DNA from: Micromonospora parastrephiae
Lineage (GTDB): Bacteria > Actinomycetota > Actinomycetes > Mycobacteriales > Micromonosporaceae
Direction of reading: 5' to 3'
DNA: 40,980 bases
Assembly (NCBI RefSeq): GCF_016802865.1
Contig: NZ_JAEVHM010000037.1
Coordinates: forward strand, 1-40,980
The notes below the pieces were generated by a model. The model saw only the letters and a program-made list of their open reading frames with translations, did not search any database and was not told the DNA's origin. A program made the position numbers and the translations under genes. This document shows, one piece after another, positions 34,228 through 40,980 of the stretch. Each line of letters starts with the position of its first letter. Positions within the stretch are counted from its first letter, which is position 1.

Positions 34228-35468
34228 GCATTCTCCTCGGCCACGACCCTGACTACCTGCGCCGGCGCGACGCCGTCCACACCAGCCGCGAAATCGCGCA
34301 GCAGCCGGCCGTGTGGCGGCAGATCGGCCAGCTGGCGGCGGAGTCGGATACGGTGACCGCCACGTTCCTGAAGCCGCTGCTCGAACGGCCCGACCTGCGC
34401 ATCGTGCTCACCGGCGCGGGCACCTCCGCGTACGTCGGCGAGGTCCTGGCGCCGTCGCTGCGCCGGCGGCTGGGCCGCCGGGTGGACGCCGTCGCCACCA
34501 CCGACATCGTGGCCGACCCGCTGGCCTGCTTCGCGGAGGACGTCCCGACGCTGCTGGTGTCGTTCGCCCGCTCCGGTGACAGCCCGGAAAGCGTCACCGC
34601 CACCGAGCTGGCCACCGAGGTGCTGACCGACTGCTGGCACCTGGTGGTGACCTGCAACGAGCACGGCCGGCTCGCCATTCGGCACGCGGATCGGTCAACC
34701 GCGCACGTGCTACTGCTGCCCGAGGCGGCCAACGACCGGGGCTTCGCGATGACGTCCAGCTTCACCGGGATGGTGCTTGCCGGCTTGCTGGCTCTCGGCG
34801 GCCCCGACGATGCCCTGGTGGAGCGGCTCGCCACCGCGGCCGAGCAGATCCTGGCCACCCGGCCGGCCTCGGCAGCCGACCTCGCCGCCCGCGGTTACTC
34901 CCGGATCGTCTACCTCGGCAGCGGCGCCCTGCACGGCGCGGCCAAGGAATCCGCCCTGAAGGTACTGGAGCTGACCGCCGGCCGGGTGGTGGCCCTGGCC
35001 GAGTCCGCGCTGGCCTTCCGGCACGGACCGAAATCCGTGCTCGACGAGCAGACCCTGGTGGTCAGCTACGAGTCCAACGATCCATACACCAGCCAGTACG
35101 ACCGTGACATGGTGACCGAGCTGCTGCGGGTCATCCCGGAACGGAACCTTGTCACCGTCACCGGTCACGCCGGAAAGCCAGCCGGGGAGAACGCCTGGAC
35201 GCTACCCGGCATCGAGGACGTGGAGGACGCCGCGCTGGCGCTGCCCGCGGTGCTCTGCGCGCAGCTCATCGGCCTGCACTTCTCCCTGGCGCAGGGGCTC
35301 ACACCCGACAACCCCTTCCCCGGCGGGGAGGTCAACCGGGTCGTCCAGGGCGCGATCATGCACCCCCTGTCCGCTAGCTCGCGGCCAGGCCAACAGGTCC
35401 GGATCAGGGCCATCCCGGCCCGGACGGGCGACAGAGCTGACGTCAGCAGTGGCGCCAGTCGGAGGTGA
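34224..35468 (+). CDS. agaS: AgaS-type SIS sugar-phosphate deaminase/isomerase
   Basis: A 414-residue protein with two SIS domains. SIS 1 spans about residues 50-190 (RIVLTGAGTSAYVGEVLAPSL, LLVSFARSGDSPES, LVVTCNEHGRLA). SIS 2 spans about 225-375 (SRIVYLGSGALHGAAKESALKVLELTAGRVVALAESALAFRHGPKSVLDEQTLVV). The latter block is characteristic of AgaS, which converts galactosamine-6-phosphate to tagatose-6-phosphate and ammonia. The ATG overlaps the gatZ stop. The cytosolic product feeds the PfkB kinase at the window end. About 25 residues at the C-terminus (GDRADVSSGASRR) look non-conserved. Confidence 0.85.
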   Translation: MSILLGHDPDYLRRRDAVHTSREIAQQPAVWRQIGQLAAESDTVTATFLKPLLERPDLRIVLTGAGTSAYVGEVLAPSLRRRLGRRVDAVATTDIVADPLACFAEDVPTLLVSFARSGDSPESVTATELATEVLTDCWHLVVTCNEHGRLAIRHADRSTAHVLLLPEAANDRGFAMTSSFTGMVLAGLLALGGPDDALVERLATAAEQILATRPASAADLAARGYSRIVYLGSGALHGAAKESALKVLELTAGRVVALAESALAFRHGPKSVLDEQTLVVSYESNDPYTSQYDRDMVTELLRVIPERNLVTVTGHAGKPAGENAWTLPGIEDVEDAALALPAVLCAQLIGLHFSLAQGLTPDNPFPGGEVNRVVQGAIMHPLSASSRPGQQVRIRAIPARTGDRADVSSGASRR

Positions 35469-35473
35469 GACAC

Positions 35474-36451
35474 ATGTTCCTCGGCGTGGACGGTGGCGGC
35501 ACCAAGACCGCCTTCTGCCTACTGCGGGCTGACGGCTCGATCGTGGCCCAGGCGACGACCGCCAGCAGCTACTACTTCACTGAAGGCATCGGCCTGGTCA
35601 CCCGGGTCCTTGAGGAGGGGATCGGCGCCGTCTGCGCGACGGCCGGCAGCACACCGGCCGACATCGACTTCGCGTTCTTCGGGATCCCGACCTACGGCGA
35701 GGTGAGCGGAGACGTCGCCGCCCTCGACGCTGCGCCACGGGGGGTCCTCGGCCACGACCGGTACCGGGTCGACAACGACATGCTCTGCGGCTGGTCCGGC
35801 TCGCTGGGCGCCGCGGACGGCATCAACGTGATCAGCGGCACCGGATCGATGACCTACGGCGAACGCGCCGGTCGTGGCCTGCGCGTCGGCGGCTGGAGCG
35901 AACTGTTCGGCGACGAGGGCTCGGCGTACTGGATCGCCACCCGCGGCCTGCAGACGTTCTCCCGGATGAGCGACGGTCGACAGCCCGGCGGCCCGCTGCT
36001 GGAAGTCCTCCGCGACCACCTGGGGTTGTCCGCGGACCTGGATCTGATCGACATCGTGCTCAACCGGTGGCAGGGCGACCGCGGCGAGATCGCGGCGCTG
36101 AGCCCACTGGTCACCCGCGCCGCCGACCAGGGCGACAAGGCGGCCGCGGCGATCCTCGCCGAGGCCGGCCAGGAACTCGCCCATCTGGTGGAGACCACCC
36201 GTAGCCGACTCGGCTACCCCGCCGAAGAGCAGGTGCTGGTGTCCTACTCCGGCGGCACGTTCAACGCGGCACAGGTGCTCGAGGCGTTCCAACAGCACCT
36301 CCACACGCTGCACGACCGGTACGACCTTCGTCAGCCCATCTATTCACCGGTCGTCGGCGCGGCGCTCTATGCCGCGAAACAGGCCGGCAGCCCGTTGGGC
36401 GCCGATGCGCTCGCTCGTCTCCGGACCACCCCGACCGCCACCGCCGCCTGA
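35474..36451 (+). CDS. BadF/BadG-family amino-sugar kinase (GlcNAc/GalNAc kinase type)
   Basis: A 325-residue ASKHA kinase. The ATG at 35474 was chosen over the GTG at 35465 because GGAGGTGAG precedes it by 5 nt. The phosphate-1 motif FLGVDGGGTKTAFCLL is at the N-terminus. Then come FAFFGIPTYGE, the catalytic region RVDNDMLCGWSGSLGAADGINVISGTGSMTYG (Asp near residue 99), VGGWSELFGDEGSAYWI and LVSYSGGTFNA (adenosine motif). These are the signatures of N-acetylglucosamine kinase-like BadF proteins. In this operon it most likely phosphorylates GalNAc or galactosamine at C6. It starts 5 nt after agaS and is followed after 10 nt by the EamA permease. Confidence 0.83.
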   Translation: MFLGVDGGGTKTAFCLLRADGSIVAQATTASSYYFTEGIGLVTRVLEEGIGAVCATAGSTPADIDFAFFGIPTYGEVSGDVAALDAAPRGVLGHDRYRVDNDMLCGWSGSLGAADGINVISGTGSMTYGERAGRGLRVGGWSELFGDEGSAYWIATRGLQTFSRMSDGRQPGGPLLEVLRDHLGLSADLDLIDIVLNRWQGDRGEIAALSPLVTRAADQGDKAAAAILAEAGQELAHLVETTRSRLGYPAEEQVLVSYSGGTFNAAQVLEAFQQHLHTLHDRYDLRQPIYSPVVGAALYAAKQAGSPLGADALARLRTTPTATAA

Positions 36452-36461
36452 GGAGGCGCAG

Positions 36462-37427
36462 ATGCCAACAACTATTTCCCGCATCAGCCGTAGCTGGATT
36501 CCGTACGCGGGCCTGCTTGTGCTGTTCTGGGGCGTCTGGGGAGCCTTCTCCGCCGTCCCGACCAGTGACTACGGCTACCCCGACGGCATGGTCTACGTCG
36601 TCTGGTCCATCACCATGATCATCCCTGCCGTCGCCGCGCTGCGCGGCAACCGGCTGGACCGTCGCCCGATCGCAGCCGTGTACGGCCTGCTGGTTGGCCT
36701 GACCGGCGCCGGCGGCCAGTTGCTGCTGTTCAAGGCGCTCACCATCGGCCCGGCCTACCTGATCTTCCCGCTGATCGCGCTGTCTCCGGCGATCACCGTG
36801 CTGATGGCCACCGCGCTGTTGCGCGAGCGCATTCCGCGGCTCGCCGTGGTCGGTGTGATCGCGGCGCTGGTCGCGGTCGTGCTGTTCAGCGTGAGCGGCG
36901 GCGACGGTTCCGCCACCGGTGGGATGTGGTTGCTCCTGGCCATCGTGGTCTGCGTCGCCTGGGGTGTGCAGGCCTACTTCATGCGCAAGGCGGCCACGGT
37001 CGGCGTCAACGACGCCACCACCTTCACCTGGATGACGATCAGTGGTCTGCTGCTGGCGCCGATCGCCATCTGGATGGCGGGCGGCCTGGCGCTGGACGCG
37101 CCCTGGCAGGCGCCGACCCTCGCCGGGGTCACCCAGCTGCTCAACGCCGTCGGAGCGCTGTTCCTGGTGATGGCGTTCAGCCGGGGCAAAGCCTCGATCG
37201 TGGCCCCGACGACCAACGCCCTGGCGCCCGTGCTGACCGTGATCCTCTCCCTGATCGTCTACCAACGGATGCCGTCGGTCTACGCCGCGATCGGCATCGT
37301 GCTCGCCATCGTCGGCTCCACCCTGATGGTCTACGCCGACGAAAAGCGCGGCGAGGCCGCGGCGGCGAACGTGGCGGACCCGGTCACGCTCGACCGGGGC
37401 GGCTCTCCGGACGTCGCCGTACGGTAA
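36462..37427 (+). CDS. EamA/DMT-superfamily permease, probable sugar transporter of the operon
   Basis: A 321-residue integral membrane protein starting 10 nt after the kinase, with GAGGAGG upstream. Ten hydrophobic segments form two EamA repeats: IPYAGLLVLFWGVWGAF to VLFSVSGG (residues about 10-145) and GGMWLLLAIVVCVAWGV to AIGIVLAIVGSTLMVY (about 150-290). EamA proteins usually export metabolites, but some in sugar operons import sugars, such as the GRP/RhaT-like group. No PTS or ABC importer is in the window, so it may carry the substrate of the pathway. The Arg/Glu-rich tail is cytosolic. This is the last gene of the operon. Confidence 0.8.
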   Translation: MPTTISRISRSWIPYAGLLVLFWGVWGAFSAVPTSDYGYPDGMVYVVWSITMIIPAVAALRGNRLDRRPIAAVYGLLVGLTGAGGQLLLFKALTIGPAYLIFPLIALSPAITVLMATALLRERIPRLAVVGVIAALVAVVLFSVSGGDGSATGGMWLLLAIVVCVAWGVQAYFMRKAATVGVNDATTFTWMTISGLLLAPIAIWMAGGLALDAPWQAPTLAGVTQLLNAVGALFLVMAFSRGKASIVAPTTNALAPVLTVILSLIVYQRMPSVYAAIGIVLAIVGSTLMVYADEKRGEAAAANVADPVTLDRGGSPDVAVR

Positions 37428-37441
37428 TTGTCAGACCGACC

Positions 37442-37470
37442 CCGGCGGCCGTCTTTTGTGGCGCCGCCGG
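37442..37470. terminator. Hairpin between convergent EamA and aldolase genes
   Basis: CCGGCGGC (37442-37449) pairs with GCCGCCGG (37463-37470) across a 13-nt loop containing TTTT. It lies between the two stop codons and probably works on both strands. Confidence 0.5.
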
Positions 37471-37493
37471 TCAGCACCTCGCTGACCCGTCGC

Positions 37494-38324
37494 TCACGAG
37501 ATCGTGGTGACCAGGTGGGCGACGGTTCGGGCGATCGCGTCCCGTGCCGGCGCCAGGTACTTCCGTGGATCGACCACCGGCGCGGCGGCCAGCTTGGCCC
37601 GGACGGCCTCGGTGAAGGCCACGTTCAGGATGGTGCCGACGTTGATTTTCACGATTCCGGCGCGCACGGCCCGGACCAGGTCGTCGTCGGGGACGCCCGA
37701 GGAGCCGTGCAGCACCAGCGGCACCGGCAGCGTCTCCCGGAGCCGGCCGATGAGCGCGAAGTCGAGCGCGGCCGTCCGGTCGGTCATCGCGTGGGAGCTG
37801 CCGACCGCCACGGCCAGGGCATCGACTCCGGTCGCGGCAACGAACTCGGCCGCCTCGGCCGGATCGGTGCGGACCCCTGGTGCGTGTGCGCCGTCCTTGC
37901 CACCGACCTCCCCCAGCTCCGCCTCCAACCACAGCCCCCGCGCGTGCGCCCAGCCGACCGCCGCCGCGGTGGCGCTGACGTTGTCGGCGTAGTCCAGTTT
38001 CGACGCGTCGAACATCGCCGAGCTGATCCCGGTCCCCTCCGCCGCGTGCAGCAGGTCCCGGCTCTCCACGTGGTCGAGGTGTACGGCCACCGGCACGTCG
38101 GCGAGTTCGGCCAGCGCGGTGACGGCGGCGGCGATCGGGGCGAGTCGACCGTGGTGGAAACGGACGGCGTTCTCACTGATCTGGAGGACCACGGCCCGGC
38201 CGGCCTGCTCGGCCCCGGCGACGATCCCCTCGGCGTGCTCCAGAGTGATCACGTTGAAGGCGGCGATCGCCCTGTTCGCGGCACGGGCACGGTCAACCAG
38301 TTGACCGGTGGCGACGAGGGGCAT
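37494..38324 (-). CDS. Class II fructose/tagatose-bisphosphate aldolase (GatY/KbaY type)
   Basis: A 276-residue enzyme from the ATG at 38324, chosen because upstream in-frame sequence is non-coding in character. Zinc ligands and catalysis: VAVHLDHVESRD (HxDH), GEVGGKDG in the second ligand region, AVAVGSSHAMTD, PLVLHGSSGVPDDDLVRAVRAGIVKINVGT (the HGSSG phosphate loop). It splits tagatose- or fructose-1,6-bisphosphate to DHAP and glyceraldehyde-3-P. With the GatZ-type subunit nearby, tagatose-bisphosphate is the favoured substrate. It lies divergent to the FGGY kinase, with a shared 134-nt control region. Confidence 0.87.
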   Translation of the reverse strand: MPLVATGQLVDRARAANRAIAAFNVITLEHAEGIVAGAEQAGRAVVLQISENAVRFHHGRLAPIAAAVTALAELADVPVAVHLDHVESRDLLHAAEGTGISSAMFDASKLDYADNVSATAAAVGWAHARGLWLEAELGEVGGKDGAHAPGVRTDPAEAAEFVAATGVDALAVAVGSSHAMTDRTAALDFALIGRLRETLPVPLVLHGSSGVPDDDLVRAVRAGIVKINVGTILNVAFTEAVRAKLAAAPVVDPRKYLAPARDAIARTVAHLVTTIS

Positions 38325-38380
38325 TGATGCTCCGTTTCCAGGGTGGCCGGTTGTCACCCCGGGGGCGGAGCGGCCCACCC

Positions 38381-38446
38381 TTGACAGTTTCCCAACGAAA
38401 AGCAAGTATCCCCAGCATTAAACAAGCCAATGGCACCGCATCACAA
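38381..38446 (+). promoter_or_regulatory. Divergent control region with DeoR-like boxes
   Basis: TTGACA (38381-38386) is followed after 17 nt by AAGTAT (38404-38409), a possible promoter for the kinase. Around it are ACGAAAAGCAAG and TTAAACAAGCC. Read on the other strand these give GCTTTTCGT and GCTTGTTTAA, the T-rich type of box bound by DeoR/AgaR/GlpR proteins. A perfect AAGGAGGTGA ribosome site lies at 38445-38454. Confidence 0.4.
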
Positions 38447-38458
38447 GGAGGTGACCGG

Positions 38459-39855
38459 GTGGCGACTCCCCTGCTCGTCGGCCTCGATGTCGGCACCACA
38501 GCCAGCAAGGCGGTCGTCTTCACCGACACGGGCCAGCCGCTGTCCCAGGCCGCGGTGACCACACCGTGGACAGTCACCCGGACCGGCGCCGAACTCGACC
38601 CGGCCGCCCTGCTCCGCGCCGCGGTAGAGGCCCTGGCCGGTGCCCTGGCCGCCGCCCCGCCCGGCCCGGTCGCCGGGCTCGGTGTGGCGAGCATGGGCGA
38701 GTCCGGAGTGCTGCTGGACCGTTCCGGCGAGCCGGTCGGCCCGGTCGTCGCCTGGCACGACACCCGCGACGAGACGGAACTTGCCGACCTGCACGCCCGG
38801 ATCGGCCCGGAGACGTTCGCCCGGACCACCGGCCTGCCGCTGCGGCATCAGTGGGCGCTCACCAAGCACCGCTGGCTGCTCGCCCACCACCCGGAGACCC
38901 GATCTGCCGTACGTCGGCTCAACATCGCCGAGTGGGTGGTCCGCGCGCTCGGCGGAGCGGAGGCCACCGAGCAGTCCCTCGCCTCCCGAACCGGCTGGCT
39001 GCGGCTCGACGGCCGGGACTGGTGGCCCGAGGCGCTGGAATGGTCGGGGGCGCGCGCCTCGCAGATGCCCGACCTGGTGACCGCCGGAACCGCGCTCGGC
39101 ACCGTCAGGGCGGGGGCCGGGCCCGACCGGCTCACCGGGGCCACCCTCACCGTCTGCGGCCACGACCACCAGGTCGCCGCGATCGGCGCCGGCGCGGTAC
39201 GTCCCGGCGACGAACTGGACAGCTGCGGTAGCGCGGAGGCACTGGTCCGTTCGGTCCCGCCCGGCCTGCCCGCGGAGACCGTCGCTGGACTGGTCGCCGC
39301 CGGGGTCACCGTCGGGTGGCACGCCCTGGCCGGTCGCTGGTGCCTGCTCGGCGCCACCACCGGCGGGCTGGTGCTGCAACGGGTGCTCGCCGGGCTCGGG
39401 CTGGAGCGTGCCGACCTGCCCCGCTCGACCTCCTCGCCGAGCGGGTCGAGCCGGGCCGGGTCGCGGTGCGGATCGCCGACGAGGGGCGGTCGGTCGTCGT
39501 ACCGGCGGGGGAATCCGCCGAGCCGGCGGAGGTCTGGCGGGCCGCGCTGGAGACGGTCACCGACGAGATCGCCGTCATCCACGACGCGATGACCGCGTAC
39601 AGCGGCGACCACCACGAACTCGTCGCCGTCGGCGGCTGGTCGCGCAGCGAGGCGCTGATGGCGGCCAAGGGCCGCCGACTCGGCCTGGTACGCCGCGCCC
39701 CGGTCGTCGAGGCCGGGGCGCGCGGCGCCGCCCTGCTGGCCGGGCTCGCGGCCGGGGCGTACGCCAGCGTGGACGACTTCCCGGACGCCGTCGACAGCAC
39801 GGCAGGCGCCCACTCCGGCAACACCGCCGCGACCGGGAAGAGGGACGTCCGATGA
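38459..39855 (+). CDS. FGGY-family carbohydrate kinase, frameshifted near 39420
   Basis: From the GTG at 38459 (AAGGAGGTGA upstream) the protein shows LVGLDVGTTASKAVVF (phosphate loop), GVASMGESGVLLD, VVAWHDTRDETELADL, LPLRHQWALTKHRWLL and TVCGHDHQVAAIGAGA. It then leaves frame at 39419-39422 (CCCC). Adding one C gives DLPPLDLLAERVEPG and continues as VAVGGWSRSEALMAAKGRRLG and ARGAALLAGLAAGAYAS to the stop at 39855. Restored length is about 465 residues, normal for FGGY kinases (xylulokinase/gluconokinase relatives). The sugar is unknown. Its neighbours suggest a ketose or polyol that ends at fructose- or tagatose-bisphosphate. It overlaps the DeoR gene by ATGA. Confidence 0.82.
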
Positions 39856-40646
39856 GCAGCCCAGCCGGCACGACGACCAGCCGACCGCCGTACGCGGACG
39901 AGCGTAAACAGCACATCCTCCAGGCGTTGCGCCGCAAGGGCCGGGTCGAGGCCGGCGAGGTGGCCGTCGCGCTCGGGGTCACCGGGGAGACCGTCCGCAA
40001 GGACCTGATCCAGTTGGAGCGCAACGGCCTGCTGCGCCGGGTGCACGGCGGCGCGGTACCGGTGGAGAGCCTCTCCTACGAACCGGCGGTCTCGGTCCGG
40101 ACCGAGTTCGGCGCGGAGAAGGAGCGCATCGCCCGGGCCGCCCTGGCACATGTGCCGCCAGGCGGCTCGGTGCTGATCGACGCCGGCTCCACCACCGCGA
40201 TGCTCGCGGAGATGTTCCCCGGGCATGCCGAGCTGACCGTCTACACCAACGCGTTGCCGATCGCGCTGACCCTGATCAACCGGCCCCGGCTGACCGTCGT
40301 CACGCTCGGCGGCCGACTACGCAACCCGACCCTGGCCCAGGTCGACGACTGGGCGATCCGCGCCCTCGCCGACATCAACGTCGACGTCGCCTTCCTCGGC
40401 ACCAACGGCATCTCCCTGGAACGGGGGCTGACCACACCGGACCTCGCCGAGGCGGCCGTGAAACGGCACATGATCACGTCCGCCACCCGCCGGATCCTGC
40501 TCGCCGACCACAGCAAGTTCGGCCTGATCCGGGGCATCCGGCACGGCGACCCGAGCGACATCGACCTGTTCATCACCGACACCGGCCTCCCCGACCTGCG
40601 ACGGCGCGAGCTGGCGAGCGCCGGTCTACGGATGGAGTACGCGTGA
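39852..40646 (+). CDS. DeoR-family sugar-phosphate-responsive repressor
   Basis: A 264-residue regulator. The HTH is at about residues 15-70 (ADERKQHILQALRRKGRVEAGEVAVALGVTGETVRKDLIQLERNGLLRRVHGGAVPV). The effector domain (about 80-250) has VLIDAGSTTAMLAEM, TVYTNALPIALTL, VVTLGGRLRNPTLA, VDVAFLGTNGISLERGLTTPDLAEAAVKRHMI and ILLADHSKFGL, as in GlpR/AgaR/FruR proteins that bind a sugar phosphate. It is translationally coupled to the kinase before and the PfkB gene after. It probably represses this operon and perhaps the divergent aldolase through the boxes at 38381-38446. Confidence 0.9.
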   Translation: MSSPAGTTTSRPPYADERKQHILQALRRKGRVEAGEVAVALGVTGETVRKDLIQLERNGLLRRVHGGAVPVESLSYEPAVSVRTEFGAEKERIARAALAHVPPGGSVLIDAGSTTAMLAEMFPGHAELTVYTNALPIALTLINRPRLTVVTLGGRLRNPTLAQVDDWAIRALADINVDVAFLGTNGISLERGLTTPDLAEAAVKRHMITSATRRILLADHSKFGLIRGIRHGDPSDIDLFITDTGLPDLRRRELASAGLRMEYA

Positions 40647-40980
40647 TCCTCACCCTGACCCCCAACCCGAGCGTCGACCGGACGGTCTTCGTCGACGCCC
40701 TACCCCGGGGCGCGGTGATCCGCAGCAGTCGCGGCTGGAGCGAACCCAGCGGAAAGGGCGTCAACGTCGCACTGGCCCTGCAACGCCACGACCGGCCGGC
40801 CACCGCGGTCCTGCCGGTGGGTGGTTCGGTCGGCGCCCAGCTCTCCCAGATGCTCCGACTGATCGGTCTGCCCGTCCGGGAGGTGCCGGTCCGGGGCGAG
40901 ATCCGCAGCAACATCAGCCTGGTCGAGCCCGACGGCACCGTCACCAAGGTGAACGAACCCGGTCCCGAACTGGACACCCA
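40643..40980 (+). CDS. PfkB-family hexose-phosphate kinase, 5' part (1-phosphofructokinase/tagatose-6-P kinase)
   Basis: The GTG at 40643 overlaps the DeoR stop (GTGA), and the frame stays open to the window end (112 residues). It starts VILTLTPNPSVDRTVFVDALPRGAV, then EPSGKGVNVALALQRHDRP (first PfkB signature with the substrate-binding GKGxNVA), LPVGGSVGAQLSQMLRLIGLPV and IRSNISLVEPDGTVTKVNEPGPEL. That combination is typical of 1-phosphofructokinase and tagatose-6-phosphate kinase (FruK/LacC). It would make the bisphosphate that the aldolase pair cleaves. The catalytic C-terminal half is outside the window. Confidence 0.85.
   Translation, partial: MILTLTPNPSVDRTVFVDALPRGAVIRSSRGWSEPSGKGVNVALALQRHDRPATAVLPVGGSVGAQLSQMLRLIGLPVREVPVRGEIRSNISLVEPDGTVTKVNEPGPELDT

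Noticed and set aside
1..40980. CRISPR array, rRNA genes or an intact insertion sequence
   Set aside because: I saw no regularly spaced repeats, no rRNA-like sequence and no transposase frame. The inverted repeat at 28953 is only a possible scar.

Overview
This is about 41 kb of high-GC DNA, almost certainly from an actinobacterium of the Micromonosporaceae (Micromonospora-like). Signs are G/C-biased third codon positions, GTG starts, strong purine-rich ribosome sites, ATGA/GTGA gene overlaps, and families typical of that group. This assignment is inference from gene content.

Layout. (1) 1-4.2 kb: unlinked genes, namely the end of a probable GH62 arabinofuranosidase, a DUF3455 secreted protein, an ABC ATPase, a short-chain dehydrogenase and a DUF1996 protein. 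(2) 4.2-23.4 kb: a type VII-like secretion and toxin locus. It has a small ESAT-6-like protein, a large ubiquitin-fold/FHA/FtsK ATPase of EssC type, a small helical protein with a partner gene, a 1.6-kaa RHS toxin ending in an ADP-ribosyltransferase-like domain, an SseB-type T7SS-associated protein, a LysM/membrane protein, three related Y-X4-D repeat lipoproteins (one fused to a crystallin-like domain), an ECF sigma factor with its zinc anti-sigma factor, and a secreted zinc peptidase. (3) 23.5-24.9 kb: a secreted DUF11/SdrD_B-type protein. (4) 24.9-29.0 kb: a decayed accessory patch, with a tRNA-Arg-like half, a multiply frameshifted quinone oxidoreductase pseudogene, a divergent MFS exporter/ArsR regulator pair, a 5'-truncated ltrA remnant and a perfect inverted repeat. 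(5) 29.0-41 kb: an amino-sugar/tagatose gene set, with a Tat-exported GH36 alpha-galactosidase-type enzyme, a GntR/UTRA regulator, GatZ-type aldolase subunit, AgaS-type SIS deaminase, BadF-type amino-sugar kinase, EamA permease, class II aldolase, FGGY kinase, DeoR regulator and a PfkB kinase cut by the window end.

How they work together. Five promoters in region 2 share TGAACC, a spacer of exactly 16 nt, and CGTGTG/CGTGTA. This is the promoter type known for mycobacterial SigL, and a SigL-like sigma/anti-sigma pair sits in the same locus. They lie before the ESAT-6-like gene, the partner pair, the RHS toxin and two of the lipoproteins. I infer that the whole toxin-export locus is one sigma-factor regulon. 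In region 5 the enzymes match the route GalNAc -> GalNAc-6-P -> GalN-6-P -> tagatose-6-P -> tagatose-1,6-bisphosphate -> trioses, with the deacetylase not visible here.

Caution. Four long genes (essC-like, RHS, LysM/TM, FGGY kinase) each carry one frameshift. Three are repaired by adding a single G or C to a short G/C run, so assembly error is as likely as real decay.
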